The notes beneath the pieces are model-generated. The model made no database searches. It worked only from the letters and a program-made list of their open reading frames with translations, and was not told the DNA's origin. This document shows, piece after piece, positions 32,748 through 44,151 of a stretch of DNA of 64,000 bases (within the stretch, counting starts at the first letter, position 1; every line of letters starts with the position of its first letter). Position numbers and translations under genes: made by a program. Source of the DNA: Ornithodoros turicata. Its lineage: Eukaryota; Arthropoda; Arachnida; Ixodida; Argasidae. The DNA lies in NCBI RefSeq assembly GCF_037126465.1, contig NW_026999355.1, positions 1,426,001 to 1,490,000 on the forward strand, in the 5' to 3' direction.

Positions 32748-34251
32748 CTTCGATTAGGCTTTTGTTTTCTGTCTCCACTTTTGAGGCCCGTCTTTGTGCT
32801 GAGGAGAGTTTCCTCTGTAGCGATGAGACATTTTCCTCCAGCAATCTAATGCGTTTTGCTGCATCTTCAGAAGCAGTGAAGAATTTGATGCCTGCGGAAC
32901 AGGAACTGTGTTATGACACCTATCACAGGAGCCGTATCAGTGTGCTCCACTTGCCTTCAGTTTGAGTGCTTTTCACTGTAGAGCTTGTGACAATCATCTC
33001 GGACACCTCTTCATAAGCAGCAACAAGGCCTGCACTATTCTCTCCTGGTAAAGTGTAATCTGTAAAAAGTGTTTGACGCCTGTCAAAATGATGGGGCAAT
33101 AATCTCAGAATGATAAAACGACAGGAAAACACCATACTCGCATGATCAAACAGCAATCTTGGTTGAGAGGGACAACTCGACATATCTGTATCAGTGGCAT
33201 CTGGAAGCTGCTCAGCTGCGTAGAAATCTATGAACAGAAACATGAATTGCTCATGTACCTTGCGCCATGAACTGCTACAGCAGCGCAAATGGAATACGCA
33301 TACATACCTGTTTCATGTGCTTCTGTAAAGTTTTTGTCGCTGGCATCAGAGCCACTTGAGCAGGGCATTAGCTGGCCATTGAATGACGACGTGATGTCCG
33401 CTAACACATGATGTTCCGAAGTGTTGGCGCCTAGATATCGTAAGCCGATGTCACGAAACTGGAGATCCCAACCGAGGTTCCAATAGACTTCTCTGAACCA
33501 TCCTGTACCTACCTTGACCCATTCGGCGTCGTTCACGGGGATTCTTCCTCGATAAAACCTTCTCTGGTCGATGTGAAAAGATCGTCGGGATGGCGTCGCA
33601 TTTCAGTTTCTTCTGCCCGAACTTTTGAAGCACAAGCGATTCATACTGATCTTCTGTGAAGTGTTTCTAAAAATGCGTGTATTATATTAATCAAGAATTA
33701 TTGACATGCCGATCCTACTAAGTATTCGAACAAACAAACTTTTTGAGAACTACGAATTGTGTGCATAAAGTACGCATACGTCGTTTAAAGAAGAGCGAAT
33801 GTTCTATGAAATACTCACATCGCAGAGCTTACTACTTTTCGTCGGCTTGAAATTTTTTCGACCTATCTTGTGCAGCCACATCTTTCGCCTCGCCGCAGCT
33901 TCTTTGCTTTTGCCCATAGGAACAGAAAACATAGCTTGCCCGGTTTCGGGACGACCACTGCACCCGAAGGCGCAACAGCCGGTCATTCTCAACTGATTAA
34001 GTTGCCGACGCACGAAAGATTATTCAAACCGCAAGCACGGGAGAAACTCAGCGCACTGTCGCCGCTGCAACCAGGTTTGGGAAGATCATGGCGGAGGAAA
34101 CGGCGGAAGTGCCGCTAGGAAATCAGTGCGCGACTCCGGCCAATGTGTGCATTTTGCCGGCGCCGTAAAGCCTGTCGCTACTTCTCAAAGAGCGAGGTCA
34201 TCCAGGGACTTTATGGCGGGTTTGTGCCACCCCTGTGTCCGCCAACAAGCA

Positions 34252-34626
34252 CCAACTTAGTGCTCCGTCTGGCCGCTCCAAGCGATCGCCATCGCATTCA
34301 CATAATGTCTAGCCCGCCATAGTGGACAGGTTGTTTTAATTACCTATCGCTGAGTAGACAGCAGTCTCATGGGATGCTCTGCTCTGCATTTATGCCTAGA
34401 GGATGAACACTACTAAAGCTTCTGTCTCATTGTATGCTGTGGCTTGGCCGGCAATGCTTCGACTCAGCAGTAACCACATTTGTTTCTATTTTTCTCAATT
34501 TTTCGGAAAAAAACAAAAAAGAAACTTTTTTTTTCAAGCGATTCAAAATTTCCGGAAATTTTGAATTTTCTCGGTGGATGCGCATTTTTACGCAGTGTGT
34601 GCGCAGTATCGCAGCGGACGTGTACC
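34252..34626. other. No recognised gene
   Basis: Sequence right of the hAT-like element, including a GGAAATTTTGAATTTTC-type low-complexity segment near 34548 related to that at 24368. Confidence 0.4.
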
Positions 34627-34634
34627 GTACAGGG

Positions 34635-34943
34635 TAGAGCATTGCACGTGCCGTATTCTAAGGCTCAGGCCCGGCCCGATCCCGGCCTTCCTTTGATTTA
34701 CCCGCCAAGGGCCCGGCGCGACGACTCCGTACCTGTCCCGGGCCCGGCACGAGCCCGAGCAATTTCTAGGCTACCCTGCACGGCCCAATGAAGCGGGATG
34801 TAAAAGTTGACCATGGCTAGCCTAGCTCGGGCCCATAATGTGAAACCCGAGCAGGCACAGGCCCGCAAAAAGAAGGCTTTACCCGGCCCGGTCCACGGGA
34901 TGGGACGGGGTCGTGCATTCGGGAAAGCCCGTGCAGTGCTCTA
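34635..34943. mobile_element. 309-bp hAT miniature element, 8-bp target duplication
   Basis: GTACAGGG is duplicated at 34627-34634 and 34944-34951. Ends: TAGAGCATTGCACGTGCC at left and GCCCGTGCAGTGCTCTA at right, imperfect inverted repeats. The interior is rich in GGCCCGGC and GCCCGAGC. It is related to the element at 36906. Confidence 0.9.
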
Positions 34944-34951
34944 GTACAGGG

Positions 34952-35870
34952 TGTGTCCGTAACCATGTCAAAAAGTTTCAATGAAAAGAGCTCGCTACCG
35001 GGAAATATGTCATCAATAACATTTAACTGCAGGGAAATTTTGCCACATGCTACAAGCAATTTTTGTCAGAATTTAATATCTGGAATTGAATTCCAATATT
35101 TGCCAAGTCACACCATGATTTTTGTATTTTACTTTTTATTTTTGCCGGGAACAGCTTGCGCATGTTGGATTTAGTCAACTCCATTACAAAATACGTCTCC
35201 TGCTCTCTCTCACTGTTCCACATAACTGTAGCGTTGTCATATTGTAAAATGAATCTGAAGGGAGCAGATTCATGTCCTGTTCGCCCTCCTCGCTTCTTGA
35301 GGGATATTAAAATGCACTATGCGAAGTGATTCATTCAACAGACTTATAAATATCGCAGAATTCGAAATCGCACTCGTGAGCAACGGCGGAAATACCCGGA
35401 ACGAGTCAAACGAGCCGACCAGCCGCGCCCGTCATTTTGACGTCACTACGGTGCAGCCCGCTGGTTGGTTTCGAGAAACGTCGTCTGCTATTTTTCACTC
35501 GGAACGACGCCGTAAGCCGCAGCGATGGAAGAGGTGTTTCTTTCCGCTTTTTCTTTGATTATGCCAGATACAGTAAACGGACATTGGTTCACATAGAGTC
35601 CACAGACACCGTTCAAGGTTAGGCCGTGAGATTGTGGAGGCCACCCTCATTCAGAAGTCCCCGAACAACGTTAGCCAAAATCGGTCAGCCTGTCCCCGCT
35701 CGAGCTCGCTTTGGTCTCGCGCGAACTTCCGGAGTAGGTAGATCGTGAAAAGGAACTTTGATTTGAAGGAACCCGATTTGAACGCTGTTCTGTCCGTGTC
35801 TTTGTTTTCTGTCGCGTTCCTTATTGTGATGATTGTTACTGATGTTCTGTTGTGTGGCGGCAATGAGTGG
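34952..35870. other. No recognised gene
   Basis: Unique-looking sequence; the short open frames lack motifs. Confidence 0.4.
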
Positions 35871-35879
35871 AAACAGAGC

Positions 35880-36150
35880 GCAACACCGGGTACCTCCCAG
35901 TCTCGACGTGACATGGTCAGCGCACTAACCACTCAGCCACGCGAGCTGGTGAAGTAAAGTGGTGGAGCTGGTGAAAAGGCTCGCCTTTGTCGGCCTTACA
36001 GAGGTGGGCAACGTTACGACTGACTGATGCCCTGGAGGAATGTGCGTCCTGTGCCGACCTCTAAGGGAACTGTGCCGACATATGTCTGAAAGCGTCTCAG
36101 GAAAACCCAGGAAAACCCCCAGACAGCATATCCGGCAGTGCTGTTTCCAT
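35880..36150 (-). repeat. tRNA-headed SINE pieces (minus orientation)
   Basis: On the minus strand 35950-35880 resembles a tRNA head: box-A-like GTGGCTGAGTGGTTAG, later GACTGGGAGGTACCCGG, the last also present in the SINE at 60332. 36145-35955 is the SINE body (TCAGACATATGTCGGCACAG, AACGTTGCCCACCT). Body precedes head, so two copies are joined or rearranged. Confidence 0.6.
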
Positions 36151-36905
36151 GGTACCACATGGCGAGGTCACCGTGGTGGTACCAGTACCATAAGAACCCG
36201 TACACCCCATCGTAAGGACATAACGTCGTGCCTGGAAGTGTCCCAGGGAAGAAAGAACAGAGTCACGCTGATTATGCCTTTGATGCAGATTGTGCCTTCT
36301 TGAATAGCGTCGTCTCGTGGTAAATACGCTCGCGAGAGCTAAAGGAATTGCATATCGGTATTGTGAGCTTCGTTCTTTTTGAGGAATATGACAATTGGAA
36401 AATGTTCAGCCGGGGGGGACGGGTGGACTATTAAAAAAAAAAAAGGAAAGGTTAGGACGGCGGCGTGTTGCTTAGTCCCTATAAGGAACGTTCACAAGGG
36501 CCATGCACGGCGAGCACATTGCACAGTGTATAATTTGTTTTTCACTCAAACATCACCATGTGAGAGGACCTTGATCATACGTTCTGATCCGTTTAAGTCA
36601 CCCCAACAGTGGACAACGAATATCGGAGTGGCTGACAAAGAGAAGTATAGGCGAAATAGCCTTGTAAGGTCGACGTCCCCCTAACAAATGGAAGACAAGA
36701 GGTACATACGTGTTCCGACGATGAGCAAAACAACACCAGCAAAGAATGCGGCTCGTGTCCAGGTATGCATCCTGAAAAGAAACATCACATAAAGGCACCA
36801 CACACAAAGGACATCACCACATAACACCGCCTGACAAAGCGCCCTAGTGAGTTTCGTCGATGTTTCTCCAGTACAACGGAATACAGGTAGTTTTCGTCCA
36901 CGTGG

Positions 36906-37727
36906 TAGAGCATTGCAAAGGGCCGGGTTGTCCCGAAAACCCGAGCCCTAAAAGAAAACTCGAGAAATCGGGCTTCGTAGTCGTTTCGACTGCGGGCTCT
37001 GGTCGAGTCCGAGAGTTATCGGGCACGAGTCGGGCCGAGTTTTTTGTGAGCCATTCTTTCACATTATTTAATCCTCAACAACCTCATCATCAATTAAAGT
37101 TGATGAAAACTAAGTAAGCAAGTGCCTGGGCCCTTCCTCCGTCTTTCTGCTAAAACACTACAACATAGGTGTCGCTTATTCTCGAGTTTGCCGTGTTGCG
37201 GTTGAGGATCAAGCACACTCGCCGTGAATGCGCGCAGACGTGCGCAGACGTGCACCGCAGAATGCGCGTGAGATTCGGTGTCAACGTGTGTCTAAAAGTA
37301 TGCACAAACCGCATCAAAAGCTGCGCTTCCGCGTTCCAGGTATACGTGTGTGTGGTTTACGCCAGGGCCGGCGATAAGAGGGGGGGGGACGAGTAAGGCG
37401 ACCGCCTTAAGCCCCGCGCTTGCATAGGCCTCGCGCACGAAGCCCTCAACCAGAGATTACTTTTTTTTATATATATAAAGTATGCACTTACTGGTGTGAA
37501 ACAGGCCCCGCGATGTGCCTTTGCCTCAGGCCCCGCACACCCCTAGACCCTGGTTTACGCTGTATTATACTAAATCACTTCGTGGACTGCACCTGTTGGA
37601 CGGATCGCATTACAAATCTGTCTATGCGAGCCGGGCCTCGGCCGGCATGAGTTTTCAGCAGACGGGTCGGGCTAGGGTAGGATAAGACTACGTGGCTTCG
37701 GGTAAATTCAGTCCCGTGCAGGCTCGA
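36906..37727. mobile_element. hAT element (822 bp), 8-bp duplication CCACGTGG
   Basis: CCACGTGG flanks at 36898-36905 and 37728-37735. The left end TAGAGCATTGCAAAGGG and right end CCCGTGCAGGCTCGA are imperfect inverted repeats of the same type as at 34635. A smaller hAT element is nested at 37363-37552. Confidence 0.85.
37363..37552. mobile_element. 190-bp nested hAT-like miniature element
   Basis: GTTTACGC is duplicated exactly at 37355-37362 and 37553-37560. Ends: CAGGGCCGGCG at left and CCCTAGACCCTG at right. It lies inside the 36906-37727 element, so it is the younger insertion. Confidence 0.8.
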
Positions 37728-37735
37728 CCACGTGG

Positions 37736-38875
37736 ACATCCAGAGTAATAAGTCTTAATGTGCACATTATCTAACTCGACCGTCTCTTTGTGTCAATAGC
37801 AACCTTCAAACTTTAACCTTAACCTCAAAATTTAACCTTCAAACTGAATATTGAATGCGCGGTGTGCTAGAAGATAGGAAAACATTGACTTCTTTGTCAC
37901 GATGGCGGGCTTGATTGCACGATGAATGTCTCAATTCCGACAGACGAGGTTTTCATTTCACAAAAAAAGTACTTTTTTATGTTTCACAAAAGTTTTTGTG
38001 AAAACCTCGCCTGCCAATAGAGGTCGTGGGAGTGGCGATGTATTGTGTATTTAAGCGTGTGCCTTTGCTGATTAAACTCTTTGGTTTGTCAGTCAGTGCT
38101 CTGTTGTATTCGTCCCTTTTTTTGTTGTCCCCTGCACTGGGGCATATTTATCTCTTTTAGCATGGACTACCAAACAGCCCGGTTTTTGTTCCTTTTTTCT
38201 TCTGACTTCCTTCAGTCTTGTTCAGAAAAGGGACTGCAAAAGTCGTCATGTCGCAAGCCGGATCCTTTGGTTTTCAAGTGAAATGCAAGTGAAATGCAAA
38301 AGCACACCGCGGAAGGCCTGCTGCGCTTAGATACTCAGTAGCTCTGAAGTACGTTATCCATTCGTCGCGCGAGACATCATCCAACTCCAGTGCAAGCCCT
38401 ACGTGACGTACTCCAGCTATCACAAGCCACCGGTGTGTGTAACAAGTACAGATACCGAGCCGGACGGCGACGCATCCACCCAAGACGACACGAGTACTGA
38501 ACATAAACGCTACATTTAATGTGAAGATAATGAAATGTCGTACGCGGTAATTGTACAGCAATGGCACGGCAAAACCAGAGAATGCATTCTGCATACCAGT
38601 TGTTTAGTCCCATATGATTATGAAATATGATAAAAGGATACCCTGTAATTGTTCCCGTTCGAGGGCAATTCTGTTGCAAAGATCTCAGACGCCGAGTAGC
38701 CTGATTGAAATATTCTTTTAAGAATATTTCAATCAATATTGATCATCATTTCATCAATCAGATTTGAATATTAAAATGAAACGAGTCAACACAATGGAGG
38801 TCGAACATAATATGCAAATAAAAGCTTCAGCTTGCATGCAAATATTATGTCGCACATGATGCACCATGTAATATA
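37736..38875. other. Non-coding sequence with a strong palindrome
   Basis: No gene recognised. 38701-38734 is a 34-bp near-perfect palindrome: 16-bp arms TGATTGAAATATTCTT and its complement around TT. ATGCAAATA-type inverted motifs follow at 38811-38850. Confidence 0.5.
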
Positions 38876-38879
38876 CAGT

Positions 38880-40200
38880 GATTTATCCAGAGCTCACCTA
38901 ACACCCCCTTCGCGCCAGCTATGTAGACCCTTGAACGTCCCGTCATTCAACCTACAATCCCGGACCTTCCTCGAAAACATGAAGCTTCTCCAGTAGTAAC
39001 CCATCAGCTCTCCTTGGCGCATATCAACGCCACCTACCCTTGCTGTCGTCAAACCTTCACAGATGCATCTGTGATGCGTGACACATCAGGGGCAGCCTTT
39101 TACGCCACAGATACGGACCACAGACAAGCCTACACGTTGCCCTATCCTGTGTCCTTTACTGAGGCGGAACTGTATGCCATCTTCGCAGCCCTAGAGTACA
39201 TTGCTGGCCTGCCACCTGAGAAGTCCTGGGTTGTCCTCACTGACAGCAGAGCGTCCCTCCTCCTTTTGCTGTGTTCCCACCCCACCATCATACGTGACCT
39301 GCCCAACATGATCATCCAGGCATACAATCGGCTCTGTGCAAATGGTCACGTTCTTTGTCTGCGCAGTGGTCATGTGGACTTATCTGCTAACTCACGCGCA
39401 GATGCGGCTGCACGACGTGCTGCACAAGTTGAGACTCATGCTACGGTACATATGCCCCTTACTGTCTCTGCTTATTGTATGCCTATACGCCGCCGGTGTG
39501 CTGCTCGGGCCCAAGCGTGAGGCTGCCTCATACAACACTCACCTGCAATCAATCGACCCCGCAGTGGACTTCTTCATTACGTGTCGCTGCACTCGTCACG
39601 AGGAAATCGCCGTCTCCGTCTAAACGTCGCCCGCACACCGCTGCAACTGTTCAAAGTGGGTCAATCTATAGCACTCCCCTCTGCACTAGCTGTGGCGTGG
39701 TGGGTGATATTCTCCACTGCATCCTACACTGCCGGCAACACCTTCTGCACCGTGACGCCCTCTGTCGTCGTCTAACCCAACTTGGCTACGGCACTATGAC
39801 TCTGGCTACCTTACTAGGTCCCGTTAGGTGGTCGACCCAGTGGGCAGTCACCACTGCGCTCCTCCGCTTTTTCCACGCTTCGAACCTTGTCGACGCCTTG
39901 TGATTGTGTGACCGCGTGTGTGACTTTTCAGTTTTAGTTTTATGTTCTTCCTTTCCTTTTTTTTCTTCGTCTTTTCCTTTTCTTTTTTCTTTACCTTTTC
40001 GCTTCTTTTCTTCTTTGTCTTCCCGGTTTCTTTAGTTTTGTTTCTTTTCTTCCCCTTTTCTCCTTTTTTTCTTCTTTTCTTTTCCTTTTCTTCCCCATTT
40101 TCTTTTTTTTTGAATAGCAAGCCGACCTCCGTCTGACTGGCCTTTCCTTTCTTTTTTCCCCCTTTCCTTTCCCTGCTTCCATCCTTCCTTTCCCGTGCGC
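38880..40200 (+). mobile_element. 5'-truncated non-LTR retrotransposon 3' end
   Basis: Contains the RNase H and cysteine-rich C-terminus of an I/Jockey-type ORF2, then a long pyrimidine-rich 3' UTR (39940-40190). A second, shorter copy of the same family follows at 40560-40890; both contain GAATAGCAAGYCGAC and CTGRCTG, CCTTTCC. Confidence 0.75.
39014..39903 (+). pseudogene. LINE ORF2 RNase H plus C-terminal zinc region, frameshifted
   Basis: 39014-39520 carries an RNase H with all four acidic positions: FTDASVMRDTSG, FTEAELYAIFAALEY, VLTDSRASL and the late SRADAAARRA. The frame shifts near 39480-39510 and again later. The last part (39660-39903) has CTSCGVVGDILHCILHC, the CCHC-like end typical of arthropod I-like elements, then LATLLGPV and LLRFFHASNLVDAL. 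The enzyme removes RNA during reverse transcription; this copy is dead. Confidence 0.8.
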
Positions 40201-40559
40201 AACCTATAGGGCGGGCTTTGTCATTTCAGACACATAATTTCAAACTCAGACATGAGCTCCGCCTTCATTCTTAAAATGTGTTTGCAACACCCCCTCGTGT
40301 TTGCAATTCTGTATAAAGTACTGCCTGTAGAGATCACGTCGCCTTGCATCGACATAATTTGAGAGGCCTATTGTTCTTACGACAGCTTACAATTCGGTAC
40401 TAGCACCGCGGACTAGCAGTAGTGGTTATAAGGACAGCTTGCAGAAGTGTAAAGAACGAAAGCTTGGCGTTCTGTATGGTGATCCGACTCCCGGCGTCCC
40501 TCTTCGGCGTGCCCCTCCTGCTCCACCGACGCCGACACCCATCATTTACTCTTGACCTG

Positions 40560-40890
40560 CCCAAGATATACCGCTCCTCGGACCGCACTCACGCACCGCC
40601 TATCTGCCCTGGGGCACAGCGACCTCTCTTTGGCCACCCTACTGGGCCCCGTAGGGCAGAAGCAATGGGCTGTTACCAGAGCGGTAATATGCTTCCTGGG
40701 TGACTCTGGGCTCCTGGACTTCCTCTGAGAGATCGTGTACTCATGCCCCCCTGCTGCCCATGTGCCTCTTGCGTCTTTCTCCTTTTCTGTTTCTGTTTTT
40801 TTTTTCTTTTTTTACAAGGAATAGCAAGTCGACTTCTGCCTGGCTGACCTTTCCTTTTTACCTGCCTCTTTTTTTTTCGTAATAAACATA
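40560..40890 (+). pseudogene. Second copy of the LINE 3' end
   Basis: Encodes HSDLSLATLLGPV, then QKQWAVTRAVICFL and LLDFL before a stop, matching the C-terminus of the upstream copy. The same 3' UTR follows, ending with AATAAA near 40880 and a C run. Confidence 0.75.
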
Positions 40891-41440
40891 TCCCCCCCCC
40901 CGACTCCCGGCTTTTTTTCTTCTTTCAAATCTTACATTTTATTTAAATATTCGGAAATTTTTGGAACAATATGATGTCAACGGAAATTTGAAAATCTCGA
41001 ATCGAGTCTACAGTACTGGGGTCCTGTTAATATTTTGGAATAATGAACAGTAAACTGGAACTGCCTCTGAAATTCTGCATCCTGCACATATTCTGGGACA
41101 CTCTCGTAGTTTCGTATTTTCTCATAGGGCTGGTATTTTCCTCAAAACCTGCGCTAGAGGGAGCTAGTATAGAGGCACCCTATTTTCCACCACATAGGGG
41201 TTGAAGGACCGCGCTGAGAGCCATGTGTCGGACGCCTTTTGGATGCTCTTTTAAGAATTTCTCAAGTTACGTTTGTTACAGTTTGGAAGCGTCTCGTTCC
41301 GTGGTCTCTGCGTGAAGGTGTCCTGCGAGTATTTTACGACACGAAGAGCAGCATGATTGTGCAACTGCATAACATCGTGACAGTCAGTGTCTGTTGCTCA
41401 GCACAGGTATCACACGTTGCGCCACAGGAAATAAAAGAAG
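40890..41440. other. No recognised gene
   Basis: AT-rich sequence; nothing supported. Confidence 0.4.
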
Positions 41441-41446
41441 AATATA

Positions 41447-42175
41447 CAGGTTGTTTATTTTTATCCTTTACAGAATTTTTATAAAAAAAGCTACGCGAGC
41501 AGCAAAGATATCGTTTTTGCAATTGAGTCATACGGCCGGGCGGACATGCACTGGAAGAGAGTATGTAACTACAAGATGACTAATTATCTAAAATTAATTA
41601 ATTAACTCTTGACAAAAACGAAATAGCAGGACGGGAGACAATCTTCGTTGAAACCATTCTATTTCTTTTTTTATTCCATAAGAGAGCGCGTGCCGTCAAA
41701 TATCCATCGTTTAATTTCATTATGCAAATGAGCCGAAACAGAAAAAGCGCGCCTCAAGAGCGCATCATCTACGCCGACAGAGGCTTATCTGGCCAGCAGA
41801 TCGGCACCTATACTCCAATCATCTCCAAATCACGCGGCCCTCTGACGTGAAATGAGCGCCGTGCTCCGTACGTTCCCGGTCACCATCGCGGTTTCGCTTT
41901 CGGCACACGTACACACGCACGTGCGTGTTGCAGGATTTCTTAGACGTGGAATGGCTTTCAACGAGGATAGTCTCTCATCCTGTCATCTCGCTTTCACCCG
42001 AAATACCATAATTAAAGAGTTGCTTAATGAATTTTAGGTAATTAATCATCTTGTAGCTCTGCAAACTTTCTCCGAAAGCATGTCCGCCTGGCCGTAAACT
42101 CAACTTACGAAGCGAGATCTCTGCTGCTCTCATAGCTTTTTTATAAAAATTCTGTAAAGGAAAATAAAGACCCTG
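41447..42175. mobile_element. 729-bp element with ~150-bp inverted terminal arms
   Basis: Left CAGGTTGTTTATTTTTATCC is mirrored at the right by GGAAAATAAAGACCCTG. The pairing continues inward through ATAAAAAAAGCT and CGGCCGGGCGGACATGC to TACAAGATGA. TA flanks both ends, compatible with a Tc1/mariner-type target. The interior has no gene. Confidence 0.8.
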
Positions 42176-43261
42176 TATAGTAGGGCGAATGCCGTTTCAA
42201 AACCCGTCCTCGTGCTCTGTTCCACCGTGACGTTACAGAACTGTAAAACGCATGACTTACCTTTCAGTGGAGGCTTCTACGATATTCCGCACTGCGCTCA
42301 TGGAAACGATGATAATAAACGAGCATCGGGGTTTTTCCCTCTACCGGCAATACCCGACTCGTGACAACACACCCAGACAGGAAACCAGCTGCGTTTCCTT
42401 CCACGTGTCGCGATCCTGAACTACACGCTGTGCAGTATGTTTCTGAAGTAAGTGCAGGAACGAGATGACGACCCTCGCCCCGCACGTACACTGTCACTAA
42501 AACAGGTGACGGCGTTCATGTCGGGTGCAGCGACAGCGTCCTATATTGAGAGCAGGGGTGGACGTGTAATATCTTGCATAACAATAGTGCTTCTGTAATA
42601 AACATCTTTATTTGAGTGATGATGGGCAGAGAGTTCACTTCTGTAATAATTTTTTGTCTTAGTATTACGTATTATAATACGAGATTGAAAACAGTATTTG
42701 TATTAGTATTATAATACTCGAAAACGTGTATTACAGGTATTAGTGTACAGAGACGTCGCGAGAAAAGCTTCCGCCTGGGGCAAAATTATGCTAAGCGCTC
42801 CCCTCCTTCCCAATTAGACGCTCTGAAAACGAGAATGAGAAAGAATGCAGTTCCGAGCTCAAAATTCTCTCGATTCTCGTTTTATTGTCCAACCTATCTC
42901 TTGGAACCTGCCACCCGGACTCCCGCTGGCAAAGGCGCCCGGGGCGGCCGCCCCTCTCGCCCCCCATAGAAACGGCTCTGTTAGTATATATAAAGAACAT
43001 TTATTACATCGATCTGATGACATGGGGAATGAAACCAGTAAATAGCAGTGGTGTATACCAGGGCTCGGAACCGTTATTTTTTGGGGTTCCGTTCAAGTTC
43101 TGGTTCAAGGTTATCGGTTCGGTTCGGATTCAGGTTCAGCGCAACCAAAATAATGGTTTGAACCGATATTAATCGGTTCGAACCGGTTAACGTGTGCTGT
43201 GCTAATCAGTGTACCACATGTAAGAGGTAATAGACGATATGCAAAACGCACACTCAGAGAA

Positions 43262-44085
43262 AAATCTATACCTTTAGAGGTATAGATCGCCTGCTCAATA
43301 ACTTAGCCCTTCTTAGGTATTATTTTATACCTCGGTTACAGGTATAAAAAATAGTCCTCAACAAAGGGCTATATGCCACACCTTTAGGGGTATAGCTCTA
43401 TACCCCTGTGAAGGTCTGCACGAGTACCATCATGGTGTTACATCACACCTAGGCAAGGGTAAATTTAGAGGAGGGAACTAGAAAAATCACCTTCGGAGGA
43501 AAGAAAAGTTTTTGACATACACACACACACACGTACTACAAACACATGCAAACGCATATGGTTGTGAAGTAGGACGAAAACCTCGTGCACATTACTCCGC
43601 ATGTAAAAAAAAAAATGTGGAGTTGAAATCTAAAGAAAATTTTCAAGGAGCAAGATCGCTCTGCGCAGTCATCAAGTGTGTATGTGGATTTAGATAGTAC
43701 TGTACTGATGTCTGTGTTTCTTAGTTAAATATTCGTTTAACTTAGCTGATACCGTCTCAAGAAAAAATAATAATGATGTAATACAGCAAGTTGCGGAAGT
43801 AAAGGTATAAAAAACCATAATGGTATAAAGAAACAGAAGGTATAAGCAGCCTCATCTATATACCGTGAAAGGCATAGCCTGGTGATCTATTCTTGGTACT
43901 GGATATGAAGGCGTGGTGATGAGGTATAAATATGGTACGTTAGCCCTCCTTTATACCTCTTTCATACCCTTGAGAAGGGTTGGAGGTATAAATAGGAAAT
44001 TTGTACCTCTTCTATACCCTCCAAAGGTATATATATCTAGCAGAACGTACAAAAGAGGTATAAGAGCACATTATTATACCTTGTT
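43262..44085. repeat. Cluster of AGGTATAA/TTATACCT motifs in both orientations
   Basis: More than fifteen copies of AGGTATA or TATACCT occur in two blocks (43262-43400 and 43800-44085), often as hairpins such as CTATACCTTTAGAGGTATAG. The spacer between the blocks is ordinary sequence with a CA run. Confidence 0.7.
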
Positions 44086-44151
44086 AACACCTTTTTTTCT
44101 AACAGTGCAGCGTCCTCTCGTAGCGCGCACAGAAACCTTCGGAATTCCGCC

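Larger units (their letters stand above)
26024..33986 (-). pseudogene. THAP-domain P-element transposase, eight exons, two insertions
   Basis: Exons (high to low): 33986-33819, 33666-33513, 33430-33308, 33215-33138, 33059-32955, 32891-32748, 31719-31485 plus 27845-27830, and 27748-26024. Introns follow GT-AG, with GC donors (AG then GCAAGT) after exons 5 and 7. Exon 1 ends in phase 0, exons 2-6 all end in phase 1, and exon 7 ends in phase 0, so the frame stays open for about 915 codons, close to THAP9. Exons 1-2 form the THAP DNA-binding domain (CCAFGC, MWLHKIGRKNFKP, LCD joined to KHF). Exon 6 is a coiled coil (RIRLLEENVSSLQRKL). Exon 7 begins the catalytic part (WSDETIIKSLKLRLSCG). Exon 8 carries the likely catalytic Asp357 (MLDEIQI), Asp450 (VVSDMGGGNQ) and Glu689 (QDALENFF). 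Exon 6 is cut by a Penelope fragment at its donor, and exon 7 by a TTAA element near HEML. No other lesion is visible. Confidence 0.9.
25109..34213 (-). mobile_element. P-superfamily transposon, 9.1 kb including two nested insertions
   Basis: TGGCGGGT is duplicated exactly at 25101-25108 and 34214-34221; 8-bp duplications are the P-element hallmark. Both ends start TAAAGTCCCTGGAT reading inward, and share GAAGTAGCGACA about 25-30 bp further in. The transposase gene fills it on the minus strand. The uninterrupted repeat copy at 58086-58655 reads CAATGACGGGTTTGTG (reverse strand) across the site and serves as an internal empty site. Without the nested insertions the element is about 4.5 kb. Confidence 0.93.
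24532..34238. mobile_element. hAT-like miniature element, copy 1, split by a P element
   Basis: CCGCCAAC flanks it at 24524-24531 and 34239-34246, an 8-bp duplication. The ends resemble CAGGGGTGGCA (CAGCGGTTGCA at left, TGCCACCCCTG at right), a hAT-type terminus. Without the P element it is about 594 bp. A second, uninterrupted, inverted copy is at 58086-58655. Confidence 0.75.

Noticed and set aside
32395..32844. 149-codon minus frame as a single protein
   Set aside because: Only its first ~32 codons are P-transposase exon 6; the remainder is antisense of the inserted Penelope fragment.
33228..33536. 102-codon frame starting MNDAEW as a separate gene
   Set aside because: Only 33430-33308 fits as an exon with correct phases; the upstream part is intron.
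39848..40120. 90-codon Lys/Glu frame
   Set aside because: Antisense of the LINE's pyrimidine-rich 3' UTR.
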